64,000 nt of DNA from Rebecca billardiae RCC1528. Lineage: Eukaryota > Haptophyta. The notes under the pieces were generated by a model, which had not been told where the DNA came from, ran no database searches, and saw nothing but the letters and a program-made list of their open reading frames with translations. The DNA is taken from the NCBI GenBank assembly GCA_965240325.2, contig OZ251234.1:434001-498000 (forward strand), in the 5' to 3' direction. The translations under genes and the position numbers were made by a program. This document shows positions 1 to 7,330 of the stretch, in pieces (position 1 is the stretch's first letter; each line of letters begins with the position of its first letter).

Positions 1-477
1 GATCCGAACCGGCGCGTCGCCTTCTTCGGCTCGTCCGTCTCGCCCTACTCGGACACGGGCGGCACCTTCCTGCCCGTCGCCGAGTTCGCCACGTCTGGCG
101 CCATCATCCCCTCGCCCTCGCCGCCGCCCTTCCCTCCGCCGTACATCATCCCCGAGTACGACGAGGACGAGCTCGGCGCGATCTTCGACGAGGCGAGCGG
201 CGTGCTCTACGTGGCGGGCAACGACCCGCTGCCCGACCGGTTCGGCAAGGTGGACATGCAGTTCTCGCCGCTCGTCTCGCGCGCGACGCGCGGCTCGAAG
301 GTGTACTGGGCGTTCCTGCCGTCGGAGGAGGACGGCACGCTCAGCCCGGCGCGCATCGAGCAGCTCATCGACGAGCACGAGCGCTGGAGCGCGTGGACGG
401 GCGGCAAGGACAAGTCGGTTGACATCAACGCCAAGATCACGCAGCAGGTCGAGGCCGCCCTCGCGCGCCGGCGCTGA
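1..477 (+). CDS. 3' end of an unrecognised protein gene
   Basis: The frame is open from base 1 to a TGA at 475-477, giving at least 158 residues, so the gene is cut by the window edge. The visible part has a proline-rich linker (residues about 38-50, SPSPPPFPPP), an acidic stretch (EYDEDE), then an ordered-looking segment with VLYVAGNDPLPDRFG and a charged C-terminal helix ending in ARRR. No family was recognised. Its codon use (GC at third positions) matches the other genes here, which supports real coding. Any upstream exons lie outside the window. No signal or membrane segment is visible in this part. Confidence 0.6.
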   Translation, partial: DPNRRVAFFGSSVSPYSDTGGTFLPVAEFATSGAIIPSPSPPPFPPPYIIPEYDEDELGAIFDEASGVLYVAGNDPLPDRFGKVDMQFSPLVSRATRGSKVYWAFLPSEEDGTLSPARIEQLIDEHERWSAWTGGKDKSVDINAKITQQVEAALARRR

Positions 478-998
478 TCGCTCCCGCCGCCGCATGCCAT
501 CAAGTCCCAAGACCCCAAGGCACACCGCACACACTACCTTGCACGCACACACACCACTCACACGCACACACACACATACACACACATGCATAGTAGGAAA
601 CACCTGCACACGCTGCCGATGCCGGCGCGAGCTGCTGCCAGCGAGCCCGCGGACGCCGTACGTGGCACCCTTCCGCCGACGACCCTCGGCCTGGGCCGCG
701 AGCGCGAGGCTCGAGGGTCTTCGCTCCCCCGCCATTTGTGACCATGATCAAAGTTCATCCAGAGCCCGTGCCGCGCGTTCGCATGGTGAGCTGCTTCGAT
801 GAGCAGCCACGCGCCGACGGCGCGACGGCCGCGCCACACGTGGTCCTGGCGCTCGTGGCCTCGGTTGCCACGGTGCCGGCAGCGTTTGCTGACTTGCTGT
901 CGTGGCATCAGTTCATGCCGCGGCGCGACGCCGACATCCGGGCAAATGCTGTCAGTGTCACGCGTCAGGGCAACATCAGTATTAATTATAACAGAGTA
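478..998. other. Intergenic, with (CA)n-rich tract
   Basis: A degenerate CA/CACG microsatellite runs from about 527 to 590, just after the stop of the upstream gene. The rest holds no supportable gene; open frames here have no recognisable content. Confidence 0.5.
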
Positions 999-1212
999 TG
1001 ACCGCGTTCCGCGGTCCTTTTCCGTAGAACGAACGTAGTTCGGGGCCCGCGGTGGCGGTGCACCCTCCGTCGCAGTCGTCCCGTACACGTGTAACTAGAC
1101 TCCATCCAGCGGCGCGCCGCCCCAGCGCCGCGCCGCCGCCGGCGTGCGCCGAGTGTGGATGTCGGTCGTCGGCCGAGCTGCCCTCATCACAGACGGCCCT
1201 TACCTGACCCCC

Positions 1213-1746
1213 TGCGCGTGCGCGACGGCCGACAGGCGGATGCGACTCGGCGTGATCGACGCACGAGCGCGACTCTTGCACGCCAGGCCACCGGCGGAGC
1301 TGACTGACAGCCAGGGAGCCGGACGGCGCGGGACCGCGCGGATTCGACCGTTCGTTCGGGCCTGCCGCTGACCGTCGTCGCCGCGACGCCAGCAGCGCAG
1401 GAGTAGATGATCTGCAGGTCAGTAGGGTTCGACCTGCGCGCCTGCGCGACGGCCGACAGGCGGGCGCGAGGCGTGAGCGACGCATGAGCGCGACTCTACG
1501 TGCACACCAGGCACCACGCGGCCGAGCTGACTGACCGCGAGCCAGGGAGCACGGTGCGAGCAGCCATGCAGCACCGGTGCTTGCGCGCGCCGCGCGTGCA
1601 CGGGGTGACACACCTCGGTCAGGCTCGGCACGCGTCGCAGAGGCACGGCCAGCTCTGGGCACGCCAGGCGCCCAGGCCACGCGGAGCTGACAGCCACGGG
1701 GAGCCGACGGCGCGCGGGGCCGCGGCCAGTTCCGAGTTCGACTTGC
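1213..1746. repeat. Three imperfect tandem units inside E copy 1
   Basis: Segments starting near 1213, 1431 and about 1620 share blocks such as GCGCGACGGCCGACAGGCGG, CGCGACTC and GCGGAGCTGAC in the same order. They look like diverged repeats of roughly 190-215 bp. No other E copy in the window has them. Confidence 0.5.
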
Positions 1747-2349
1747 GCCTGCTCTGAAGAAGAGTTCTGGGAGACCCTGGCGGAGAGGCATGGCAAGGGG
1801 GGCGTGTGGTGAAGTCGGAGACTCAGAGATCGATCAGTCCGGCATCATGCGCCGCTGCCCCCGAGCTTGCGAGAGCCCGAACACAGGGCGGCGGCTGCGG
1901 CGGCGGCGGCGCGGCCGCGCGCCGGCCGGCCGCGCAGGCATCGACAGGGCGCGGCAGGGGCGTGCGGAGTGACTAGTGAGCGGGCACGAACGCGATGTCG
2001 ACGGCCGTCGGGACCCGCCGCAGACGCGCGCTCCAGGCGCCACTCGGCACTTGCCACGCGCACCTGCCCATCGAGCGCCCCCTTGCGGACCAACCAAGAG
2101 TCGTCGAGGCTCGCTCGCCACCCCAGCAGAAGAAACCTGCACAGCACGTCGTCCTTGCGACGACGGCAGGTTTTGAGCTCGCCAGCTCGGTAAGTCAGTG
2201 ACTATGGAATGGGCTGGCAACGAATAGCTGCGCGGGTATTTTCAATAAGGCTTGCGGGTTTTAGACTCTAGATACCAACCGCCGCGAAGCCAAGTTCATA
2301 TTCATCAAGGCGGAGGCAAACTATCACACATGAACGAGAGTCTACCCAC

Positions 2350-2615
2350 AAAATCGCGCTCGTAACGAACCGTTACGTTAATGTCACGTCCAGCTGACGT
2401 CCAGATCGCACTTTACTTAAGGGAATGAGCTGGGCGCGGTTATTTTCGGCCTAATAGACCTCTCTATGCGATCTCAAAAACTCGAAACTCGGTCTCCGCC
2501 AGCCCTAAAAATCGCCCCCCGTCCCTTTTTTCTTGATCAAAGATCTTTTTGAAACGTGGTTCGGGCCCGCTGGTGCGGGCTCCACGCTGCGCGCTCCGCC
2601 CTGCACCGCGGGCCA
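2350..2615 (+). repeat. Conserved right-end block (R1) of family E
   Basis: This 266-bp block recurs near-identically in inverted orientation at 35527-35792 (also 266 bp). It recurs with changes at about 35187-35445 and 37738-38021. A 41-bp fragment lies at 24225-24265. About 30 bp from its end is a hairpin GCCCGC-TGGT-GCGGGC. Every copy ends CCGCGGGCCA followed by unrelated sequence, so that is the true terminus. Confidence 0.8.
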
Positions 2616-3013
2616 TGACGTCCAGTGAAGTCTCATGCATAGCCTAATCACGCGGCGCTGTGTTGATCTGCGGCGCTGCTGCGGCGGCACTCTGAGTCGA
2701 TCCTGCTCAGAGTGACAGAGACTAATTCTATGATTTAAAGACACAGGTACGAGGGCGCAGCTCTCCTGATTCGTCTGTAGTGGTACTGGTCGAAGCTTGC
2801 AGCAGTGGCAGTGGTGTGAGCGCGTTGATGTTGGTCCCCATGGCGGACTGCGCAGAGTCGTCAGCCAGTCCTCAATAAAAAAATCCTCGCTCGCGAATGA
2901 AAATGGAAAAAAGAAAAGAAAACCGCCTACAGTTTATACTAAGAATAAGAGACGCACACAGCTCAGGCAGGCGAGATTACTCGCGATTTCACGCGATCTC
3001 GTGATTGCCGACG
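2616..3013 (+). promoter_or_regulatory. Upstream region of the kinase-epimerase gene
   Basis: This is the probable promoter and 5' UTR. It holds an A-rich stretch (about 2870-2922). It also holds a 35-bp block at 2944-2978 (AATAAGAGACGCACACAGC...) that recurs with one mismatch at 30867-30901, upstream of the unrelated gene starting at 30972. The block ends 35 bp before the ATG here and 70 bp before it there. Whether it is a promoter or 5' UTR element or a mobile fragment cannot be told. Confidence 0.45.
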
Positions 3014-5596
3014 ATGGCGCGCATCATGCGTCCGCTTGGCGCGCTCGCGCTCGCGCTCGCGCTCGCGCTCGCGTCGCTGAGCGCCGCCGAGGCTGGGTCG
3101 GGGGCGCCCGCCGCGGCGGGTGGTCGCTCTGCCGACCCGCCGACCGTCGTCGTCGCCGTCGACGTGGGCACGGAGTCGCTGCGCGCGGCCGTTGTCGACG
3201 CGCAAGGCCACGTGCTCTCGACCGCGTCCGCGCCGCACGAGACGAGCTTCCCCGCGCCAGGCCACGCGGAGCAATCGCCCGAGGCGTGGTGGTCGGGTCT
3301 TGGGACTGCCGTTCGCCGTGCCGTGGAGGCCTCGGGCGTGCCCGCCGCGCACGTCCGCGCGATGTGCGTCGCGACCACGAGCTGCACGGTGCTGGCGTGC
3401 GACGCCGACATGCGGCCGCTGCGCCCCGCGCTGCTCTGGATGGACGCGCGCTCGAGCGAGCAGGCGGCGAGCATCCTGAAGGAGGGGCGGGGCGATCCCG
3501 CGCTCGACGTGAACTCCGCCGGCCGCGGCCCGCTCTCCGCCGAGTGGATGCTGCCCAAGGCCGCGTGGCTGAAGGCGCACGAGCCTGAGCTGTGGGCGCG
3601 CGCCGCGGTCGTGTGCGAGTGCCAGGACTGGCTGCAGTACCGGCTGACGGGCGAGGTGGCCGCGGGCGGGTGCAACGTGGTGACCCGGTGGCACTGCGAC
3701 GGCCGCGCCGCCGTGGCCCCCGCGCCGCCCGGCCAGCCCTTCGGCGGCCGCCCCAGCTCGCTGCTGCGGGCCGTCGGCCTGTCGGAGCTCGAGCACAAGT
3801 GGCCGCGCCGCTGCGTCGCGCTCGGCGATGACGCGGGCGGGCTGACGGCGGAGGCGGCGGCGCACGTGGGGCTGCCGCCGGGGACGAGGGTGGCGCAGGG
3901 TGGCGCCGATGCGTTCGTCGCGCTCATCGGCCTCGGCGCCGCCACGACGCCCGGCGCCGTCGGCGTCGTCACCGGCTCATCCCACCTCCACCTAGCAGCG
4001 GCGCCGCTGCCGGCCGGCGCGCAGCCGACGCGCGCGCCGGGCGTGTGGGGCGGGTACGCGGGGGCGCCGCTGCCCCACCTGGCGATGGTGGAGGGCGGGC
4101 AGTCGTCGACCGGCGCGCTCCTGCAGTGGGCGCGCCGCCTCATCTCAGGCACCGCCGGCCTCGACCCCGACAGCGCAGGCGCGGAGGCCGGCTGCCTCGC
4201 GCCGTTTTCACAGCTGGATGGGGCCGCGGCGGCACTGCCGGTGGGAGCGGAGGGGCTGGTCGCGCTGGAGACGCTGCAGGGCGCGCGCACGCCCACGACG
4301 GACGCGGACGCGCGCGGCGCGCTGCTCGGCCTCTCGCTCGCGCACTCCAAGGCGCACGTCTGGCGCGCGTGCTGCGAGGCCGTCTGCCTCGGCACGCGCG
4401 CGTGCGTCGACGCGCTCGCGCGCGCGACCGGCGCGCGCCCCTCGGTCCTGCTGCTGGCTGGCGGCGCGACCCGCTCCGACTTCTGGCTGCAGATGCACGC
4501 GGACGCGACGGGGCTGCCCGTGTGCGTGGGCGAGTGCGCGGACGCGCCGCTGCTCGGCAGCGCCGTGCTGGCGGTCGCGCTCGCGCGGCGGCACGCGCAC
4601 GCGCCGCGCCGCGCCGACGGCGGCGCCGCCGGCGCCGCGGCCGAGCGCGAGGCTTCCATCGTGGCCGCGGTGCGCGACATGGTGCGGCCGGCGCGAACCA
4701 TCGAGCCCACGCCCGAGGCGGCGCGGGCGTACGACGCGCTGTACGCGCGCGTGTACTCGCACATCGCGCCGACCATCGCGCCGCTCAGCCACCGGCTCGT
4801 GCGCCCGCCCACCGAGCGCACGGTGCAGCTGCTCGCGCGCGCCGGCCGCGCCGCCGCGGGCCGCACGCCCGCGCTGCCCTCGGGCCGCGCCGCCGTCGTC
4901 GCGCCGTCCGTGCTGGCAGCCGACGGCGGCGAGCTGGCCGCGGCCGCGCGCGACGCGGCGGCGACGCGCGCCGCTTGGCTGCACGTCGACGTGTGCGACG
5001 GCTCGGACGTGTGCTCCGGCGCTCTCTCCTCCCTCGGCCCAGAGAGCGTGCGCGCGCTGCGCGAGGCGGCGGGCCCGGAGCTGTCCCTCGACGTGCACCT
5101 CTGCTGCGCGCAGCCGCTGCGGCACGTGCGAGCGATCGCGGACGCGGGCGCGAGCCGAATCACCTTCCAGTGGGAGGCGGTGCCGAGCCACGAGGAGGCG
5201 GCGGCGGTCGCCCGCGCGATCGCCGACGTGGGCTGCGAGGCCGCTGTCAGCCTCGCGCCCGACACGCCCGCCGCCGCCGTGCGCTCGCTCGTCGACGCGG
5301 GGCTCGTGTCGAGCGTGAACGTGCTCGCCGTGCGGCCGGGCATTGGCGGGCAGCAGCACCAGCCAGAGGTGCTCGCAAAGATACGCGCGCTACGCGACGC
5401 GCACCCCGGACTCGCGTGGCTCATCACCGACGGCGGCGTCACCGCGGCGAACGCTCCCGCCGCGTGCCGCGCCGGCGCCAACGTGCTGATCGCCGGCACG
5501 CACCTGTACGGCAGGCCGGGCGACCGACCCGCCTTTGACGAGTTTGCCGCGCGCGTCGACGAGCTGCTCGGCGCTCTGCTCGAGCACGCCGAGTAG
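3014..5596 (+). CDS. FGGY sugar kinase fused to ribulose-phosphate 3-epimerase
   Basis: 860 residues, no intron seen. The ATG at 3014 was chosen; the frame is open slightly upstream only through a TTG. An N-terminal hydrophobic segment (ALALALALALASL, encoded by a GCTCGC tandem repeat) looks like a signal peptide or the start of a plastid-targeting leader. Residues about 42-580 are an FGGY-family carbohydrate kinase: VDVGTESLR phosphate loop, LLWMDARS, and VAQGGADAF with the probable catalytic base D299. Residues about 625-855 are a pentose-5-phosphate 3-epimerase TIM barrel starting APSVLAAD. All four expected catalytic or metal residues are present: H657 and D659 (HVDVCDG), H695 (DVHL), D806 (TDGGV). 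The usual methionines next to these positions are replaced (HLC, LAVRPGIGGQ). The kinase best resembles D-ribulokinases, so the chain could turn D-ribulose into Ru5P and then Xu5P. Substrate is inferred. Confidence 0.85.
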   Translation: MARIMRPLGALALALALALASLSAAEAGSGAPAAAGGRSADPPTVVVAVDVGTESLRAAVVDAQGHVLSTASAPHETSFPAPGHAEQSPEAWWSGLGTAVRRAVEASGVPAAHVRAMCVATTSCTVLACDADMRPLRPALLWMDARSSEQAASILKEGRGDPALDVNSAGRGPLSAEWMLPKAAWLKAHEPELWARAAVVCECQDWLQYRLTGEVAAGGCNVVTRWHCDGRAAVAPAPPGQPFGGRPSSLLRAVGLSELEHKWPRRCVALGDDAGGLTAEAAAHVGLPPGTRVAQGGADAFVALIGLGAATTPGAVGVVTGSSHLHLAAAPLPAGAQPTRAPGVWGGYAGAPLPHLAMVEGGQSSTGALLQWARRLISGTAGLDPDSAGAEAGCLAPFSQLDGAAAALPVGAEGLVALETLQGARTPTTDADARGALLGLSLAHSKAHVWRACCEAVCLGTRACVDALARATGARPSVLLLAGGATRSDFWLQMHADATGLPVCVGECADAPLLGSAVLAVALARRHAHAPRRADGGAAGAAAEREASIVAAVRDMVRPARTIEPTPEAARAYDALYARVYSHIAPTIAPLSHRLVRPPTERTVQLLARAGRAAAGRTPALPSGRAAVVAPSVLAADGGELAAAARDAAATRAAWLHVDVCDGSDVCSGALSSLGPESVRALREAAGPELSLDVHLCCAQPLRHVRAIADAGASRITFQWEAVPSHEEAAAVARAIADVGCEAAVSLAPDTPAAAVRSLVDAGLVSSVNVLAVRPGIGGQQHQPEVLAKIRALRDAHPGLAWLITDGGVTAANAPAACRAGANVLIAGTHLYGRPGDRPAFDEFAARVDELLGALLEHAE

Positions 5597-5691
5597 TCGT
5601 AGCACCACGGCCAACGGCAGCAGTGCCTGTGTCCGTAGTTGGCGGCGCTTTTCGCCCGGTACCGCCGCGGCGGGGAGTGCGTATACGTAGT

Positions 5692-5727
5692 ATTTGCCCA
5701 CAGTCAGTTAAGACCATCAGTTGCCAT
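5692..5727 (-). repeat. Split direct repeat B2 (outer end)
   Basis: A 36-bp sequence beginning (plus strand) ATTTGCCCACAGTC, repeated exactly at 6163-6198. It forms the 3' terminus of the element. Confidence 0.85.
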
Positions 5728-5765
5728 AACTCATAAGCTACGCTCTTTTTAAAAGCAGTGTACGC

Positions 5766-5815
5766 CCTCCCAGTGGGAGGTATGGCCCCGGCACGCGGGC
5801 TATTCCCGCGTGCGC
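5766..5815. other. Two hairpins in the A2-B2 spacer
   Basis: CCTCCCAGTGGGAGG (around 5767-5781) is followed by GCACGCGGG-CTATT-CCCGCGTGC (5792-5814, perfect 9-bp arms). Both lie between A2 and B2 near the 3' end of the element. They may act in RNA end formation or as a structured 3' UTR. Confidence 0.5.
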
Positions 5816-5849
5816 ACACAGACCCAACAGAGGGGTGGGAGAGGCCGGG

Positions 5850-6163
5850 TGACGCGTGTGGATCCTCACAGGAGCCACACGAGTCAACAGAGTGGGGAGG
5901 TGACCAAGTTTTGGCCCCCTCCTCGGGCGGAGCACGAGCGCGCCGCGCCGTTGGCGACGGCACGCGCCGCGCCGGTGCACCGGCGCGCGTAATAGCAGCG
6001 CGCTCCGTCGAGCACTCGCGACGAAGCAGCCGGCGCGCGGCGCAGCGGGCTGGCCGATGGCGGCGGCGGCCATGCATGAACCTCGGCCGCCATCGGGAAA
6101 CCCGTGCTCACCGCCCGGACCACGATGACGATGCAAACCCATGGAACAGTGAGTGACAGAGCA
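5850..6163 (-). repeat. Split direct repeat A2 (internal)
   Basis: A 314-bp copy of 10262-10575, identical as far as compared by eye. It contains palindromes, including the 18-bp GCGCCGGTGCACCGGCGC and a CGATGGCGGC / GCCGCCATCG hairpin. Confidence 0.9.
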
Positions 6164-6198
6164 TTTGCCCACAGTCAGTTAAGACCATCAGTTGCCAT
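6163..6198 (-). repeat. Split direct repeat B1 (internal)
   Basis: A 36-bp copy of B2 that directly abuts A2. The stop codon of the recombinase frame (6188-6190) lies inside it. Confidence 0.85.
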
Positions 6199-7330
6199 GA
6201 AGAAGAGACCTCGGGGGCGGCGCCGGTGCCAGCCAGCCGAAGAGCCGCCAGCACGCGTCGTCAGCGATGCACGTCGGGTCGATGTAGTCGTGCACCGCAG
6301 CCGAGCGGATCGACCAGCCACCCATGTGGCAGATCTTGTCGAGCACAACATTGATCGCGCTCGACGCGCTCGCCGCGCCCTTGCGCGCCGAGTGAGACGT
6401 CCACTTCTGCCCCAGCGGCGCGCGTGCCCCGAGGTGGTGCAGGACGAGCTGCAGCCACTCGTCCAGCACGGGAGCGCGGAAGCGGCGCCCGCGCTCCCAC
6501 GGCAGCGCAAAGTAGCTCGCGCCGGGAGCCGCCGGCCCGCGCAAGCGCTCCCACTTGCGCAGCAGGCGCTGCACGTCCGGCAGCGCGCCCTCCGGAATGC
6601 GGATCACGCGCGAGTGCCGCCGGTGCGAGCGCCCCTTCTCGCGCACGTTGACGAGCGCGATGCCGCCGTGCTGCGTGTCGATGTCGGAGCAGCGCAGCGC
6701 GGCGCCCGTGTCCGAGCGCGCGAACCAGACGAAGTTGAGCACCACCGCGACCGCAGCGCGGAAAAGCTGCGCAGGCCGCGGATCGCGCGCGGAGACGCGC
6801 ACGCGCGCACCCAGCGCCCAGTCGAGCGCCTCGGAGACGACGCGCGCCGGGAGGTACACCCGCTCTGCGGCGCGGCCGCCCTGCAGCTGCCGATTGGCGA
6901 GGCCCCGCCGAAAGCGGGTCACCGCCGGGCCGATCGCGGGCCGCTCGAGCAGCAAGTCGCGATGCACCGCGTTGATCGCGGAGAGGTACGGCTGCAGGCT
7001 GTCCGCCGCGACCGTGCCGCGCGCGCCAATGTGCGCGAGGTAGCGCAGCACCGTCGCCGTCGAGGCAGGCAGCGCCGCAGGCGAGTCCGCCTGCGATGCG
7101 CACCACGCATCAAAGGCCGCCCAGTGACGGCCGTATGCGCGAGCCGAGCTGGACTGCAGGCTGGACGCGAGCGTGTCCAGCACGAACGCCGTTTGCGGCG
7201 TGTCGCCCAGCTGCGCCGCCCACGCGCGAGCGGCCGCCGTCGCCCAAGGCACGCGCGGGGCAGGCCCCGCCACGTGCGGCGGGGTCACCCGCGCCGCCGC
7301 AAGCGGAACACCGCGAGCGGCGCGAGGTGC
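6188..7330 (-). CDS. Tyrosine recombinase (integrase) of the retrotransposon
   Basis: The last roughly 380 codons of a minus-strand frame encode a phage-integrase-type recombinase. An N-terminal SAM-like helical part (FVLDTLASSLQSSSARAYGRHW) is followed by a catalytic part with Arg-I in AALRCSDI, the H-x-x-R box in SHSARKG, the tryptophan in GGWS, and the nucleophile tyrosine in HDYID. The expected residues are all present, so the enzyme looks active; it would join the circular cDNA to the genome. The frame is open far upstream (ATG at 9256), but that part overlaps the RT frame and reads as low-complexity shadow. No ATG lies near the domain start, so expression probably needs a -1 frameshift from the RT frame (RT stop 7285-7287) or internal initiation. 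The 5' boundary given is approximate. Confidence 0.85.
   Translation of the reverse strand, partial: APRAARGVPLAAARVTPPHVAGPAPRVPWATAAARAWAAQLGDTPQTAFVLDTLASSLQSSSARAYGRHWAAFDAWCASQADSPAALPASTATVLRYLAHIGARGTVAADSLQPYLSAINAVHRDLLLERPAIGPAVTRFRRGLANRQLQGGRAAERVYLPARVVSEALDWALGARVRVSARDPRPAQLFRAAVAVVLNFVWFARSDTGAALRCSDIDTQHGGIALVNVREKGRSHRRHSRVIRIPEGALPDVQRLLRKWERLRGPAAPGASYFALPWERGRRFRAPVLDEWLQLVLHHLGARAPLGQKWTSHSARKGAASASSAINVVLDKICHMGGWSIRSAAVHDYIDPTCIADDACWRLFGWLAPAPPPRSLLHGN

Larger units (their letters stand above)
999..2615 (+). mobile_element. Repeat family E, copy 1 (non-coding, about 1.6 kb)
   Basis: The left end begins TGACCGCGTTCCGCGG, a perfect 7-bp-arm hairpin, followed about 45 bp in by GGGGCCCGCGG. 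The right end is a 266-bp conserved block (2350-2615) ending CCGCGGGCCA. The same left and right ends bracket the elements at 33836-35445 and 36736-38021, whereas the middle of this copy is unrelated to theirs. The middle holds about three imperfect repeats (1213-1746). No target-site duplication is visible (flanks GAGTA and TGACG), and no protein gene is supported. It is probably non-autonomous; the class is uncertain (Helitron-like or YR-dependent are both possible). Confidence 0.7.

Noticed and set aside
2989-5499. 836-codon minus-strand open frame opposite the kinase-epimerase gene
   Set aside because: Composition is the complement of GC3-rich codons (Ser/Ala/Pro/Arg-rich), no domain, and the plus-strand frame carries clear enzyme motifs.
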